A stretch of DNA of 64,000 nucleotides from Leptoclinus maculatus. Taxonomy: Eukaryota > Chordata > Actinopteri > Perciformes > Stichaeidae. The first letter of the stretch is position 1; every line of letters starts with the position of its first letter. Below, piece after piece: positions 34,401 to 47,100 of the stretch. The notes beneath the pieces are model-generated. The model saw only the letters and a program-made list of their open reading frames with translations, was not told the DNA's origin and made no database searches. The DNA lies in NCBI GenBank assembly GCA_032191485.1, contig JAVDOI010000004.1:25132270-25196269 (forward strand). Direction: 5' to 3'. The translations under genes were made by a program, and so were the position numbers.

Positions 34401-37400
34401 GTTTAACCCGATCCAGGTGTTGTCGTGGCTTAGACCTGAGTAGGAAGTGAATACAGAGGAATTAAAAAGGCACACAGTACAGTACACAACATACAAAAAG
34501 GAAGTCAAAGAAATAGCACCTGACATTATAATACAACTAACACAAACACAGAAGAAATGGGAATTGAGCATTTTTTCATTTGATAGACCAACTTTTCCAC
34601 TTCTGCAAATTGACAATGTGCAGAAAACTGTTGAATGTAAACACACTAACTGTTTTGGATTGCAATAGATTTCCTGATACCGAGTCCAACCATTGTACAG
34701 TATAAACTGTCCAACACAAAGGAAACCATGTCTGGAAAATAGAGGTTTAATTCCCTCCATGCATGAGAAATGTATAACACACACACATTCAATGAAATCA
34801 TCCACAAAGCACGATAGGTGATGTCACAGAGATTAGGGTTAAAAATAAGTCCTAGTGTGGGTCGATCTCCAGAAATGCTTCTACACTTCTCAGGATGCAA
34901 TAAATTGATTTTTTTGGGCAATACGACAAAAACAACCATAAAGAAATGTTGACATTGCACGTTTCTACAAACCACGGATATGTTGAATGTCGACGTTTCT
35001 GAACCAAAGACGAGTTTCATATCGACTTCGTATCCTGCTTGCAGAGAAACACAATGCCTCGATTACCGTCTGTGATGCACTGCTGATGACAGTTCTGTTT
35101 GTGTGAAAGGAAATATCACTAATGGAGTTTTGGGTTAATCTCATCTGTGTGTTTTTGGTGGGCGCCTGTGTGCACGGTTGTACCGGGGGGCGGGGGCGCG
35201 TGCTCGTGCGTGCACGTGTGAAATGGAATTTCAATCATGGTGTATCTGCTTAACATCATTACCAGGCCCATTAATCTCCCTAATGGCCCTGATCCCCTTA
35301 TTGCAGGGGTGGAGACGTCCATTTTCGAGGCAATTAAACACACTTTTTTGGTAACTGTGCGCGTGTTGGAAGATGAGATGAGTGCTCGATGGACGGGCGC
35401 CGTCCTGGCATCTGTCCGAGACAGAAGGTGGATCCAATATTACAGAGGGATTACTGCTGGTAATCTGGCTGTGGAGTAAGAGTGAAACGCCAAAGAAAGA
35501 CTGTGTGGATATTTGCAACAAAACGAAAAAAATCAAACAGCATTTGAGCATAATAATTCAGGACAACATGCTTAAAATACCAGGTGGGTGGACTTTGCTA
35601 CACATGACAACCAATGAATCAATGGTTCTTAAAAACGCATTTTCTTTAAATACAAGCGTCGAATGGGACAATTTGTCATCACTCTATTTAAATAGAATCA
35701 AGAGCCACTTCTGTCTTCCTACTGGTCGTATTCTAACCCAGTTTCAACATCACTGACACTTGCATTTCCTTCACCGGACACAAACGGAGTTACTGCACCC
35801 ACTGTGGGGATTCTTTCACCAGTTTAGAGACAAATCACATCCTTAGAAAGAATATGATAGTATATTAAATGTTCTGTCACAGACACTTACATCAGAGCCC
35901 GCAGCACCTTTTCATCGCCACGAAAGGTGATGCACGTTTATGTGGCTGAACCGACCGACTCGGCTCCTGAGGGTGTTTTTCAGCGGGGAGGCTCAATAAA
36001 AATCCTTCAGGGGCCGTTCAGAGCAGATCCAGACAGACATTTATCACTGAGTTATGGAATACACACAAGGCAAGAGCCGACATTGCCAAGTATGGTAATA
36101 ATAAAGAAGAAGGGTAGATATAAATCAATAGTAAAAGCAGTGTGTAGCTGGCAGACAGGAGAGGGAGAGATTATGAAGGCCATGTAATTGCCATGATTTA
36201 AATTGACTGGTGACTTGTTTAAATGTGATTGGTGGCCGTGAGATATAATTCTTGAGTTATAGAGTTGTGAAGTAGGGAGCGCCGCTGGTTCCACGAGTGT
36301 TTTTTATAATGGCTTTAAATATACATTTTGAAAGTTTTTGCTTTTTACGTCTGTAGGTTCATGATCTGGTGATCCAGTTCAGGTTTGTCACCATTCTCAT
36401 GAGTCTCAGCTGCTGTTTGCTGTTGAGATAAAGTGAGTCACCTCTGGAGGTGCAAGTCAAAACTGCAGCAAATTCAATCCCCACAGGATGAACCCTAATC
36501 ACTTTGGCAATCCCCGACTTTTCATCCATCATCATGGTCAAAATGAAATTGGTCCAATAATTAGATGAACAACAACAACAACAATTTCAGTCCTGATACC
36601 GATACCTGGGCTTTGGGTATCGGCCGATACAGAGTGATTCATTATTAATCTTTTAAACAAAATGTAACAAATGAACACATAGATATCCTACGGTAGCTGT
36701 GGACTCGTTGTCTTGTCTACTTAAAGGAGCAGCGTGCAGGATTTAGTGGCGTCTAGCGGTGGGGTTGCAGACTGCAGACATACCCCTCCGCTCACCCCTC
36801 CTTTTTCCAGGCGTGTCAGAGGACCTACGGTGGCCTTCAGGTAACGTAAAAAAACCCCCGTCTTCGCTAGAGTCAGTGTTTGGTTTGTCCTTTCTGGGCT
36901 ACTGTAGAAACATGGCGGTGCAACACGGCGAACTCCGTGAAGAGGACCTGCTCCCGATGTAAACATGAAGGGCTCAAAGTAAGCTAACAAACAAACACAA
37001 TGATGATAAACTACTTAAAACGTAGTTATGGATATCATATGCCATTTCCTCCAATGGATCTTCCTAAATGCTACACGCTGGCCCTTTAAGATTCAACTAG
37101 GAAAACTTTTTATTTATGTATTTTTTTCTCACATTACAGACAACGAGTGGAACTTATCTGCCTAATTTAAAACTTCCCACCGACACACATTTACACAGGC
37201 TACACCGTCTGTCCTCGTCTCCTTGTCTCCTCGTCTCCTCCCCGTCCTCCACCCACCTCTGATGAAGTTCTGCTCGGCCAGGCTGTGGATGCTGGCCAGG
37301 TGGCCGCTGTGCTCCCTGCAGTCCTTCTCGGCGTCCTCCCAGGTGTGTCTCCGGCTGAAGTACCTGTAGCAGTGGCCGTGGAACTTCCTCCACGTGTGCT

Positions 37401-38755
37401 CGCAGCCCTCAGTGTCTGCAGGTGTGCGTGGGGGGGAGGTAATTGAAAAAAAGACAGTGATTAGTCAATTGGAAATACATGGAAAGAGAAATGTGGGTTT
37501 TTAAAAAATCGCTAAACCCCCACAGCCGACAGATGCAGAAGAATAACAGCGTTGCACAGGAAAAGAGTAGGAGGATTTAGGACCATTATTTATGTATTTC
37601 CTTTTTTTGTATCGGATCACAGCAATGTCTTGCAGCACACAAGATCTAAATACTACTTCCCCACCTCGCTCCCTCTCCTTCCTTTCTTTCCTCTGTGCTA
37701 TCTTTCTTTCCGTGCCCTCTGTGACTCTCCTCTCCGTCTCCATCCCTCCATCTCTGCCTCCGTGTCTTTTTCTCTTTGATTTTTTCGTTGGACTTTTAAT
37801 CCACAGCAGAGGCAAGCCGGCGGTGAGACAGCTTAGACCAGTGAAAGGGCGTTTTAATCTATTCAAATGACAACAATCCTTAGAAATTGCTTCCAGTGCA
37901 CAGCGCTCGCTCGGTAATTAAGCCCTGTCACAGTGCTGTCAGCACACCGACTCTCCCTCCCTCCCCCCTCTCCCTTCATCTCTCTCATCTATCGTCCCTC
38001 ATCTGTCTGGGGGTTAGCTGTGTGACTCGGAGCTGTACATTTCAAATGTGATGTGTGTGTGTGTGTGTGGCTTTTGCTTCCATGCTGGGTTTGTTCACAG
38101 ATGTGGGTTTGCAAATGTGTACCTAAATATGTGGAAATGTATGTAGGGTTGATGTGGTTCAAGCCCAATCTGTCAGCAAAGCCACCTCTGGTTCCCTCCT
38201 CATCCCCCCCCCCCCCCCCCCCCCCCCTCCCTGCAGTGTGGGGATCAGGGAAAAGGCATCAGCTTTTCCTCCAACAAATGTGAAGCGACACCAGTAAATT
38301 GCGTGGTGCAAATTGGGCCGTATGGGGCCCTGCTTAGTATGCAGAGAGATGCAGTTTTGGCCGCGAAAAGAAGAGGGGAGAGAGGAGAGGAGTCCATTAT
38401 GAAAGCCCTTCTGTACTGTAAGATGAAATAAGGGCCTCGAAAACCTTCTCACTGCATCGAGAAGTGCCTTTCATAGCGTCCATTCGCTGTTTGGTTCTGG
38501 GCTATTTGAGGTACAATGACGCGAAGTGCAATGACACCATTTCACAACATGCAGTGCGCTGGAATCACAGCGAGACTGCCTCAAAGGGAGGTTTTTTACA
38601 AAACTCACTCTGCTTTGAATCAATACATTTGCGTATTTAACACATATTTCCATATCTTCTTTCTCGCAGCTCAACGCATCAGCTCGCTCAGAAGCTGCAC
38701 CGCAGACGCCTCCAGTGAGTGTGAAAGTGACAAAACGCACTGACTGACAGTGAGC

Positions 38756-38787
<32 letters not shown>

Positions 38788-41700
38788 GAAAACCCCCAGT
38801 GTGTCGAACCTGCAACAGCATGTTGAAATATACTTGTACTATGTATTTGTGCTCAGCAGGTTTTCTTCGTCATGTCTCATGTACAGTCTCGGGTCTCGTG
38901 CGGCTACATTAAGCCGACACAGATGATTGTGTAACCTTTTACAGTGGAAACCTTTTATAGTGATCATGTCTGTCCGGGTCAATAAGCCAATTATTATAAC
39001 CATTTTCATTTTCTTTTTCCATATTTCTAATGCAGATTACCATCCAAACAACATCTGTATCTTCATTAGATATATATATAAAGTAATATAAAGTAATTTT
39101 ATTGTCTGTTTCAAAATACAGTACAGCTGTTACACACAGCTGCATTCGTTTTCTGTCTCCGTCTCTAGCAGCCACGACTGTTTCTCGTTGTTTGAGTAAA
39201 CTACACAAGGCTGAGGAACCTTCTTTTTCCCGTCATGAGTTCAATGTGCACACAGCACAGGTTCCTGTGAGGCAAAGCATCATGGGAGTAACGTTTGTTG
39301 TCATGTATGAAAATATCAAACCTGATCAAACTAGAACTAAACTGCTCTTTGAATTACGTTCTGTTGTAAATAAAAAAACAGAAAACACCACAAAAGGACT
39401 TTTTTAGGTTGAGGTAACGAGACTTGGTTGAGTTTAGTTAAAAGCATCTTGGTTTGGTTTAAAATGATCACGAACTTAAAACAAAACAAAACGCAACAAA
39501 ACTACTGGGTTATGTTGAGGAACAACAGTATTTGGGTCGTCTTGGTGAAACTGTGTACAGAAACAAGGTAAATGTACTTTCACACTCACATTAATCTAAT
39601 TTAAATTTCAAGCAAATATTTGTTTGGACTCGCCTTGAAAACTCTTTTTTTTGGGCGTGTAAAATATTAATGTTTTCTACTTTTTCTATTTATTTTTCTA
39701 TAAATACTTTTGTGATTTATGATTCAAATTTCACTCAAACTCTTATGTATTGTATTTAATATGTAGATATAAAGCTGACTTTCTTTTTTCTTCTTTTGGG
39801 CGAGTCATACATCACTATTTTATTTTTTTTAATGTATTTTTCTACATAGTTGTTTCCAAGATAATAGTGTTTTTTTCCAGATGATTTGTTTGATTTATGA
39901 TCCGACTACATTCTGATGTTCATGTCATGTTTAATATTGATCTTGTTGTTTGTGGTTCTTTCATAGAGACTCTCTCCCCCCCACGAGGGAGCATCAGACT
40001 TACATCGCTCATCTTTTTCGGACCAACTTGAGCGTAGATTGATTCAAACGCGCTGATCACAATCACCTGCGTGATGAACGTGTTTGTTTCTATTTCCTGC
40101 TTGTTCCTGCTTTGTGAAGGCGAGTTGGTGCCTGAAGAAGATCTCTTCGTACGCAAATGTTTGAGTTGCATAACTCAAACTGCCGGGAGCTTTTATAATG
40201 CAGCGTTTGGATGTTCTGCTGGATTCTTCACTGGGCTCGATGACTAACGGCTTAACTCACAACAACTGAGAAAGAGGCTCCTGGCATCAAGACGTGGATC
40301 GACTGATATTCACAAATAATTCTTTACATATGAAATTCGGTTTATCACGCCAACACAGACATGTTGAGAACATAAACCCCCCGTCAGTCACAGAGAAATA
40401 TGACAAAACAAACATTTAAATATGTTCCTGTCATTCATCTGACTAAACCCAAATTTCCTGAGTACTTATGAACATTATTAGACCAGAACCCGTCATACAC
40501 GCAAACCAATCACCCCCTCAAGTGTTTTGCTTGTGTGGTGCTATTAAAGTGCTACTTCAGGTGCATGTTGGGTCTCTAAAATAACAACACTTGATGAGTC
40601 GACCCTGTATTTTCATCAAAAATACAGCAAGAGTTATTTTGTTTGTTTGTACGGTATGAGAAGTTTAGTGCCCGAGTTCCTCTTGAGCCACTTTACTACT
40701 CTTCATACTCCATCTAGTCGTGTATTCTGAGCGGTGACGTGAGTTGCTCCGACGCTTATTGCAAATGTGGAGAATTGCTTCGTTACTTTTGCTTCTGGTT
40801 TTCCTGGTTGTTCTGATGACGACATGAAGAACAGCGTATCTAATGTTGACATTGATATAACCAGTAACAGATCTGTTATTACAGGTAACACATATAGTAA
40901 ACATATAGTATGATATCAGGCTGAATCATCTGTCACGATGCACTTAAAGACATCCATAAACCATAAACCAAGCTGTCTAAGTGCTTCACTTTTTGATTTC
41001 TGCTTCATTATAAGCGTAAACTTTTTTTCCAAACTAATTAATTTAGCATTAAGCGTTATGTAGAATTTGCATCTAACAACCCCAGTGAGGCAATGTGCAC
41101 TAACGTACTGGTTATCAGTGCTGGTTTCCAAATGTTTATGTCAATATGCAGAAAGTTTCAGGATCCCCCGAGGCCCTGATTAAGAATTCATGAATTCATT
41201 ATTTAATCTACTGATTTTAAATGAGGTTTGTTATTGTTGTAAATGTGTCACAGCTTCAGAGGAGACCGGCTGCATTAGAGTCGTACTTGTGAGCAGAGAG
41301 GGTTTAATCAGCATTAGGTAGAGTGATGTTACTTCTGTTATCTCTGATTTTATGGTCCCCAAAGAAATCTGTTTCACTGCTGCCCGCTAATGTGCTCACT
41401 CCGTCATCAGACCTGGAAGCTATACCTGCCCAATATGTTTGCCCACATGGCAGCGGGTACGTTGTATTAGCATCGGGAGCGGGTCCAGTTTGGCTCATGG
41501 AGGTGGACGATGGGTTATTATCTACAGGGACAGGGACAGGAGGGTCAGGCTGGGTGTCACAGAGACACAATGGAACATGCACACCTCCATTGAAGCGACT
41601 GCAGTGAGTCTGTACTGTACGTGTGTGTGACGCTAGTGCTGACCACATTTAAACCAGAGACTACAAACTACACAAACACAGACAAAAAAAACAACTAATT

Positions 41701-42269
41701 GCATCAATCACACTAAGTTACGGAGTGGGAGGACAGAGAAGAGAGAGAGAGAGAGAGAGAGAATAAGAAAGTAAAAGAAGTCACAGAAACAGAAACCGAG
41801 AGAAAAGAAAAGATAAAAAGTAAACAGCGTGTTTTCTCCCCCTTCAGATCTTCAACCTATCCTCTGCTGACTTCTTCTCCCACTCGCTGACAGTGACGCT
41901 CAAAGCCCGACATCACATCAACCTCTTCAAATATTTAGACATTACTCATCAAGTCGTCTCCGTCAGAGAGGCGGGGGGTATGTTTGAGCGATTAATATTC
42001 CCACAGACTTTAGTGAGCGGCAGTTAGGAAATAAAAGGCGCTCACTTCCAGCTGACTGATTGGCTCGTTTATCCACATCACCGAGTGATATTTCTACTGC
42101 TCTGCCTTTTTTTTTTTTTTTTTTTTTTTTAGATCTCCTGAATGATGAAATGGGCGATGCGTCTGCACGTGTGCGCTTTGTGTGCTGCCATCATGCCTCC
42201 TCCCTGTGTGACTCTCTTCGAAAAGGCTGACAGCTCGGTGCGAGAGGGCAGATGACAGCAGTCGAGAGA

Positions 42270-42311
<42 letters not shown>

Positions 42312-43126
42312 ATCTGCTGATAGCCGGCGACAAAAGGTGAGAATGTGAGGAGAATGCGAGAGCGGCTGTGGAATTATTAATGCTTGTTACGAGTGCAGTG
42401 TTGATGAATGGAACATCTTAACAGTGTGATTCTCACAATTAGGAGTGATGGATGTTACAGTAAAACAGCTCCGGAGCGCAACATGAATGACTGATGTCAG
42501 TCCTGAAGGCTCATTCTGCGTAATTAGCCCACAGACGTGTGGAGGAGGCCGAGGTAAAAGGGAGGGCAGCGGGGAGGCCTGTACAGTAAACAGTGTGTAT
42601 CGGTGTAGGTTGGAGACGGCACACACAAGCAACATATTTGTGTATTTACTGCAGCAGTATTGTTCTACAAGGAGCGGGCCGGTAATGTAAAGCGCACCAA
42701 CCCAGTGGCCATAACATTTTTTTTGTTGCATTGTACAGGATGACGTTTTCGTGTCATCCTGCAGAAACGCACAATGCCACATGAGACGGTTAGGATTAGG
42801 CAACAAAACTACTTGGTTATGGTACAAAAAACATATCATGGTATGTGTTCCAATAATAACTAAAGCGTAGCTACATCGCAACTTTCTTACGCAACATTAA
42901 TATAACGTTATGTAATAAGCGTACGGTCGACGTTCACTTTCGGTTTCATAAGGGACCCAAACAGCGGTCTATTGGCCCCGCCCCTAAAGCATATATTGCT
43001 TTGTCGTCTAATTGGCTCTATATGGGAGCATTATTTACTAATAATTGACTAAATGAACAGGAAGAAGACTTGAAGCTAGCGATAACCATGAACTCATGTT
43101 CACAATGTTCACTGAGGTAATAAATA

Positions 43127-43182
<56 letters not shown>

Positions 43183-44137
43183 TACTCTATCAGCTGATGA
43201 ACCAACCAGATTCTGCACAGTTTCCTTAAGCCAATCACACCGTTGCTGTCAAACTTTACAAACGTCCTCCTCTCTGCTGCCGTCAGCTGTCACTTCAGCT
43301 CAAATGGTAAAACCTCCCTGTGGTGGATTTAGCTGAGGGCTGACGGTAAATGGAAGACAAAAGGAAGTGCAAAAGTACGAGCCAGGCTTCGCAGCTTGGC
43401 CATCACAGCTCGAGAATATCAGAGAGAGGAAGTTAGAGCGGCGTGCTAAACCTCGAGCCCAGCTCACAGGAGTGTTTTACACCGCTCCATCACAAACCTT
43501 CATTAGTGCACAGCAGAGGAATACAGACTCTCCTCTCTCCCTCCATCTCCATCTCTCTCTCTCTTCATCTACTGTAACACCTGCTCTGATGCTTCCTCTC
43601 TTTTCTCTTCTACTTTCTTTCTTTTCTGCCTGAACGTCCCTCCACACAGGAGAAGAGAATGACAGTTGCTTGAGGAACATTGTCTAATTAATCACCTTGA
43701 ATGAGGAATAAATTAGCCCCCCCCCATCCCTCCAGCTTTCCTGTTGGGAGAGAGAACGGCGTCGAAACGCAATGACATGGAGTGAGAGTGACGCCTTGCT
43801 GTTATTCCACTTGAATAGCCTCAGCCAGGATTAGGCAAAACTTGTGTGTAACCTGCCTGTGTTTGTGTCTCACTTGTGAAGCGAGGTAAACCAAGAAGCG
43901 CCAGGTCTCTCTTCTCAGTCTTGGCACGTGTCCCTCTGGACTTGTTATTAGAATGCATGAATATTCATGAGCATTAGTAGCCTCTAAAGACCCGGAGGAT
44001 ACACAAAAATTAATTTTGAGCTGCTGCGTCGTCAGGGACAGGGCAGAAAAGCATCGCGGACGCCTTTCCTTCTCTGCCTCTCGGCCAACTCTGAAAGCTG
44101 ACGCTGAGTCACAAACCCACCCACTCCAAGAACAATG

Positions 44138-44168
<31 letters not shown>

Positions 44169-47100
44169 AGGAAATAACAAACAAAGAACATCAAACAGCA
44201 GCCAGTAGATCACAAGTTCAGGCAAAGTGCTCGGTGTACTGTGGCGTAACAAGAGAGTGAGAGAGAGGAGGAGTGACGAGGAGGAGTGACGTTTCTAATT
44301 GACCAATGGGAGTTCTTGAATGGACACCTCTGGCCCAGAGGCAATGGCCCGATAAGGGCGAAGTGACTGACATCGATGATGGAAAAAAACCTGGTCTGAG
44401 CCTCTAGAATCAGTAGAAACTTCAACAAAAGGACGTCTTTAATGTGGTAAGGTTTAGCACTCTTAAACTCGTGTCCCTTCTACAGTCACCGAGTGTTCTA
44501 TGTTTTCTTATATATATCTATGTTATAATGCTCCTGTTAAGCACTTTGTGACTTATGTCTGTGATAAGCGCCAAATAAATCATTTTTTCTTACTTTACTT
44601 ACATACTACTACAGTACAAATTCATTAAAAAATGCAAAAACGTGATTATGAAATCCTCTCTTTTCGGCATGTAAAACACTGGTACGGTTGGTTAAATGTT
44701 GCGGTGACAGTTAGTATTTGCAGCTTTGCAGGTCTGTAAGCGGACGTCAACTCTGTTCTCCTGCAAAGTCAAATGTACGCTACATAAATATACACTACGT
44801 TATGCACGAGCAATGAACATTGGCGCTGGACGTAAACGGTGAATTGTCCAATGAGGAAGCAGTTCCTAGGGAGGTGCTGTTTGAAAGTCAACACGCCTGC
44901 AATTTAATCCAATGTGCAAATCACTGCAAACATTGCCCCTAAGTAAAAATACCGTTGAAATATAAAATGTAACCGGAGAGAGAAGGTAGAATGAGAGGTT
45001 TTAGAGTGAATGACAGCGGGACTGCATCTGGAGCTTTCGGTAGCACTTCCCACCGCTGTTAGTGAGCTCAGTCTGCTCTCCTGCTCATTAGTCCCAGTGT
45101 GTAGGCTGCACATTGTCTGCTGCCTGCCTCCAATCTGCAGCACTGGTGTTGCTGTTGGCGTCAACGTACTCAAAAGTCCTCCTATCTGTCTGCCCCAGAT
45201 TCACCCGCCGTCCTCTTTTGGAGGGGAAGTTGTGCTCCACTTTTTCCTTCAGGGCTCCTGTGACTCTGTCTGGCTGGTTTGTTTTGCTGTCAAACGACTG
45301 CTGTGTGTCTGCGCATCAACGTGCATTGTGTGTGTGCGTGCGTTTGTATAAACGGACCGGCGGCCTCATTACAGAAACATATCCGGCCTGTCCTGTCTTC
45401 ACTTTAAGTTTCAAAGATAGGAGAAATCGTATCATCCTAGAAGTAATTCCTAAAGTCGTGTCTGTGTCAGACGCCTCTTATCTTTGATCAGAATGTACAG
45501 GTCGGCTACTCGAGATGTATATATATATATATGCATAATATCAACGGCTAACGTGCTGAAAGGAAGACAGGCGTTCAATGTTAGCGACGAGTCAGAGGCA
45601 TTAATCCTGTCGGAGGAGTAATGGAAATCCCACTTTTAATCATTTATCATTTATTCATGATATTATCATTTAAAGTGCTTTCAATCGTTATACGTTCATG
45701 TTCCCCGTCATCGTTGTGCACAGCGCTGCTGCAATTGTTGGCAGTTATTTTGAATTTAGGACAGGGTTCATGCCATCCTAGTTTAGGAGTCCTATTTTGG
45801 GATATCCTTGAGTTAGGAGGGTTCTGTAATAGCTAGATTCCTATCCTAAGAGAAGATATGATTTTTTCTCCTAAATGCAGTTCAGAAACATGTTTCTGTC
45901 ATTCCGAAAAATCCTAAATGTCACCCTGAACTCTGTCAGTAAACTCTGTATGCTGCTCAACCAGTAGTTCCCAGTCATAGATGCCAGTCACAGCTGTGCA
46001 GCCTACTGGGGGGATGTAGCACGTTTCTCCCCGAAAACTCAAATAAAAATGAATAAATATGGATGATTTTGACATAACGAACACAACGAGAGGAGGCAGT
46101 GGAGAAGACGACGGATGGAAGTGCTGGTCTTGCCTGTGAGAAACACATTCCTCACATAGAACCAAGCAGCAGCAGCACGACACCTTGGGATTAATTAGCG
46201 ACACGATCCTTTTTAACGCAAGCTTTCTGTTTCCAATTTGTAGATTGTTAGTTAGGAAACGGAGGAAAAGAGAGAGGATTGGTGCTTTATTTAGCGTGTT
46301 GTTTTGTAGCCACGAGTTACAGCACAACACTGCAGTTCACAGCTTGGAGTCAGAAGTGTTCTGCTGCAGGATAAACAAGAGAGGAGGGAAATATTTCGAT
46401 AATTGGAAGGGCACATGGGTAGGTAGAGCTCTGTGTGTTTGTGTGGGCAAATAATGTATCAGTAGTAGTATCGGTTAGTGTGCCACCAAAGCAGAAGAGA
46501 AACGGGAGTGTTACTGTGCGTGGTTTCCATTTTCCAGTTTCAGTTGGTCGCATCTGCAACCTCATCGCTAGATGCTGCCAAATCCTCTACACTGGGCCTT
46601 TAACCCCGACCCTTAAGGCCTTTACACATGCACCAGGGGCATTTTTTTTGTGCGATTAATTCACGAGTCAATATATTTCTTCAAAGCGGCAAAAAAGCGA
46701 TTGTTTTGTGGAACAGGGTCGATATTCTGAGCTTTTGCACCGCGAGTAACAGCATCAACCAAAACTACAACCACCAATATGTCCGGAACAGGCTAAAACG
46801 TACACTATAGTGAACACCAACAGGGAGGATCGAACCAAGATGGAAAACTTTATTGCTCCTTTCAACCTGGACAAAAGCCTCGCATACCAGATCCACTCCC
46901 TCTGTTCTTACCTTTCACAATAAAAGCCCCTAGACATATACCCTTTAACTGTTTACCATGTTTATAGCTTACAATAACTAATGCTATATAACAACGTACC
47001 TCAGTCAGACTCCCATATGCTGCTCTGTGTCAATATGATCCAAGTAGTTCGTCCTCTACCTTCACAAATCTACTCAACCCTTTTCTTGAAAATAAACGTT

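Larger units (their letters stand above)
34436..37256 (-). other. ncan intron between lectin exons 1 and 2
   Basis: A 2,821-bp intron. It contains a possible conserved non-coding stretch near 35220-35400, a repeat fragment near 36575-36650 (gataccgatacctgggc) and a TTAA-flanked MITE at 36721-37089. Confidence 0.8.
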
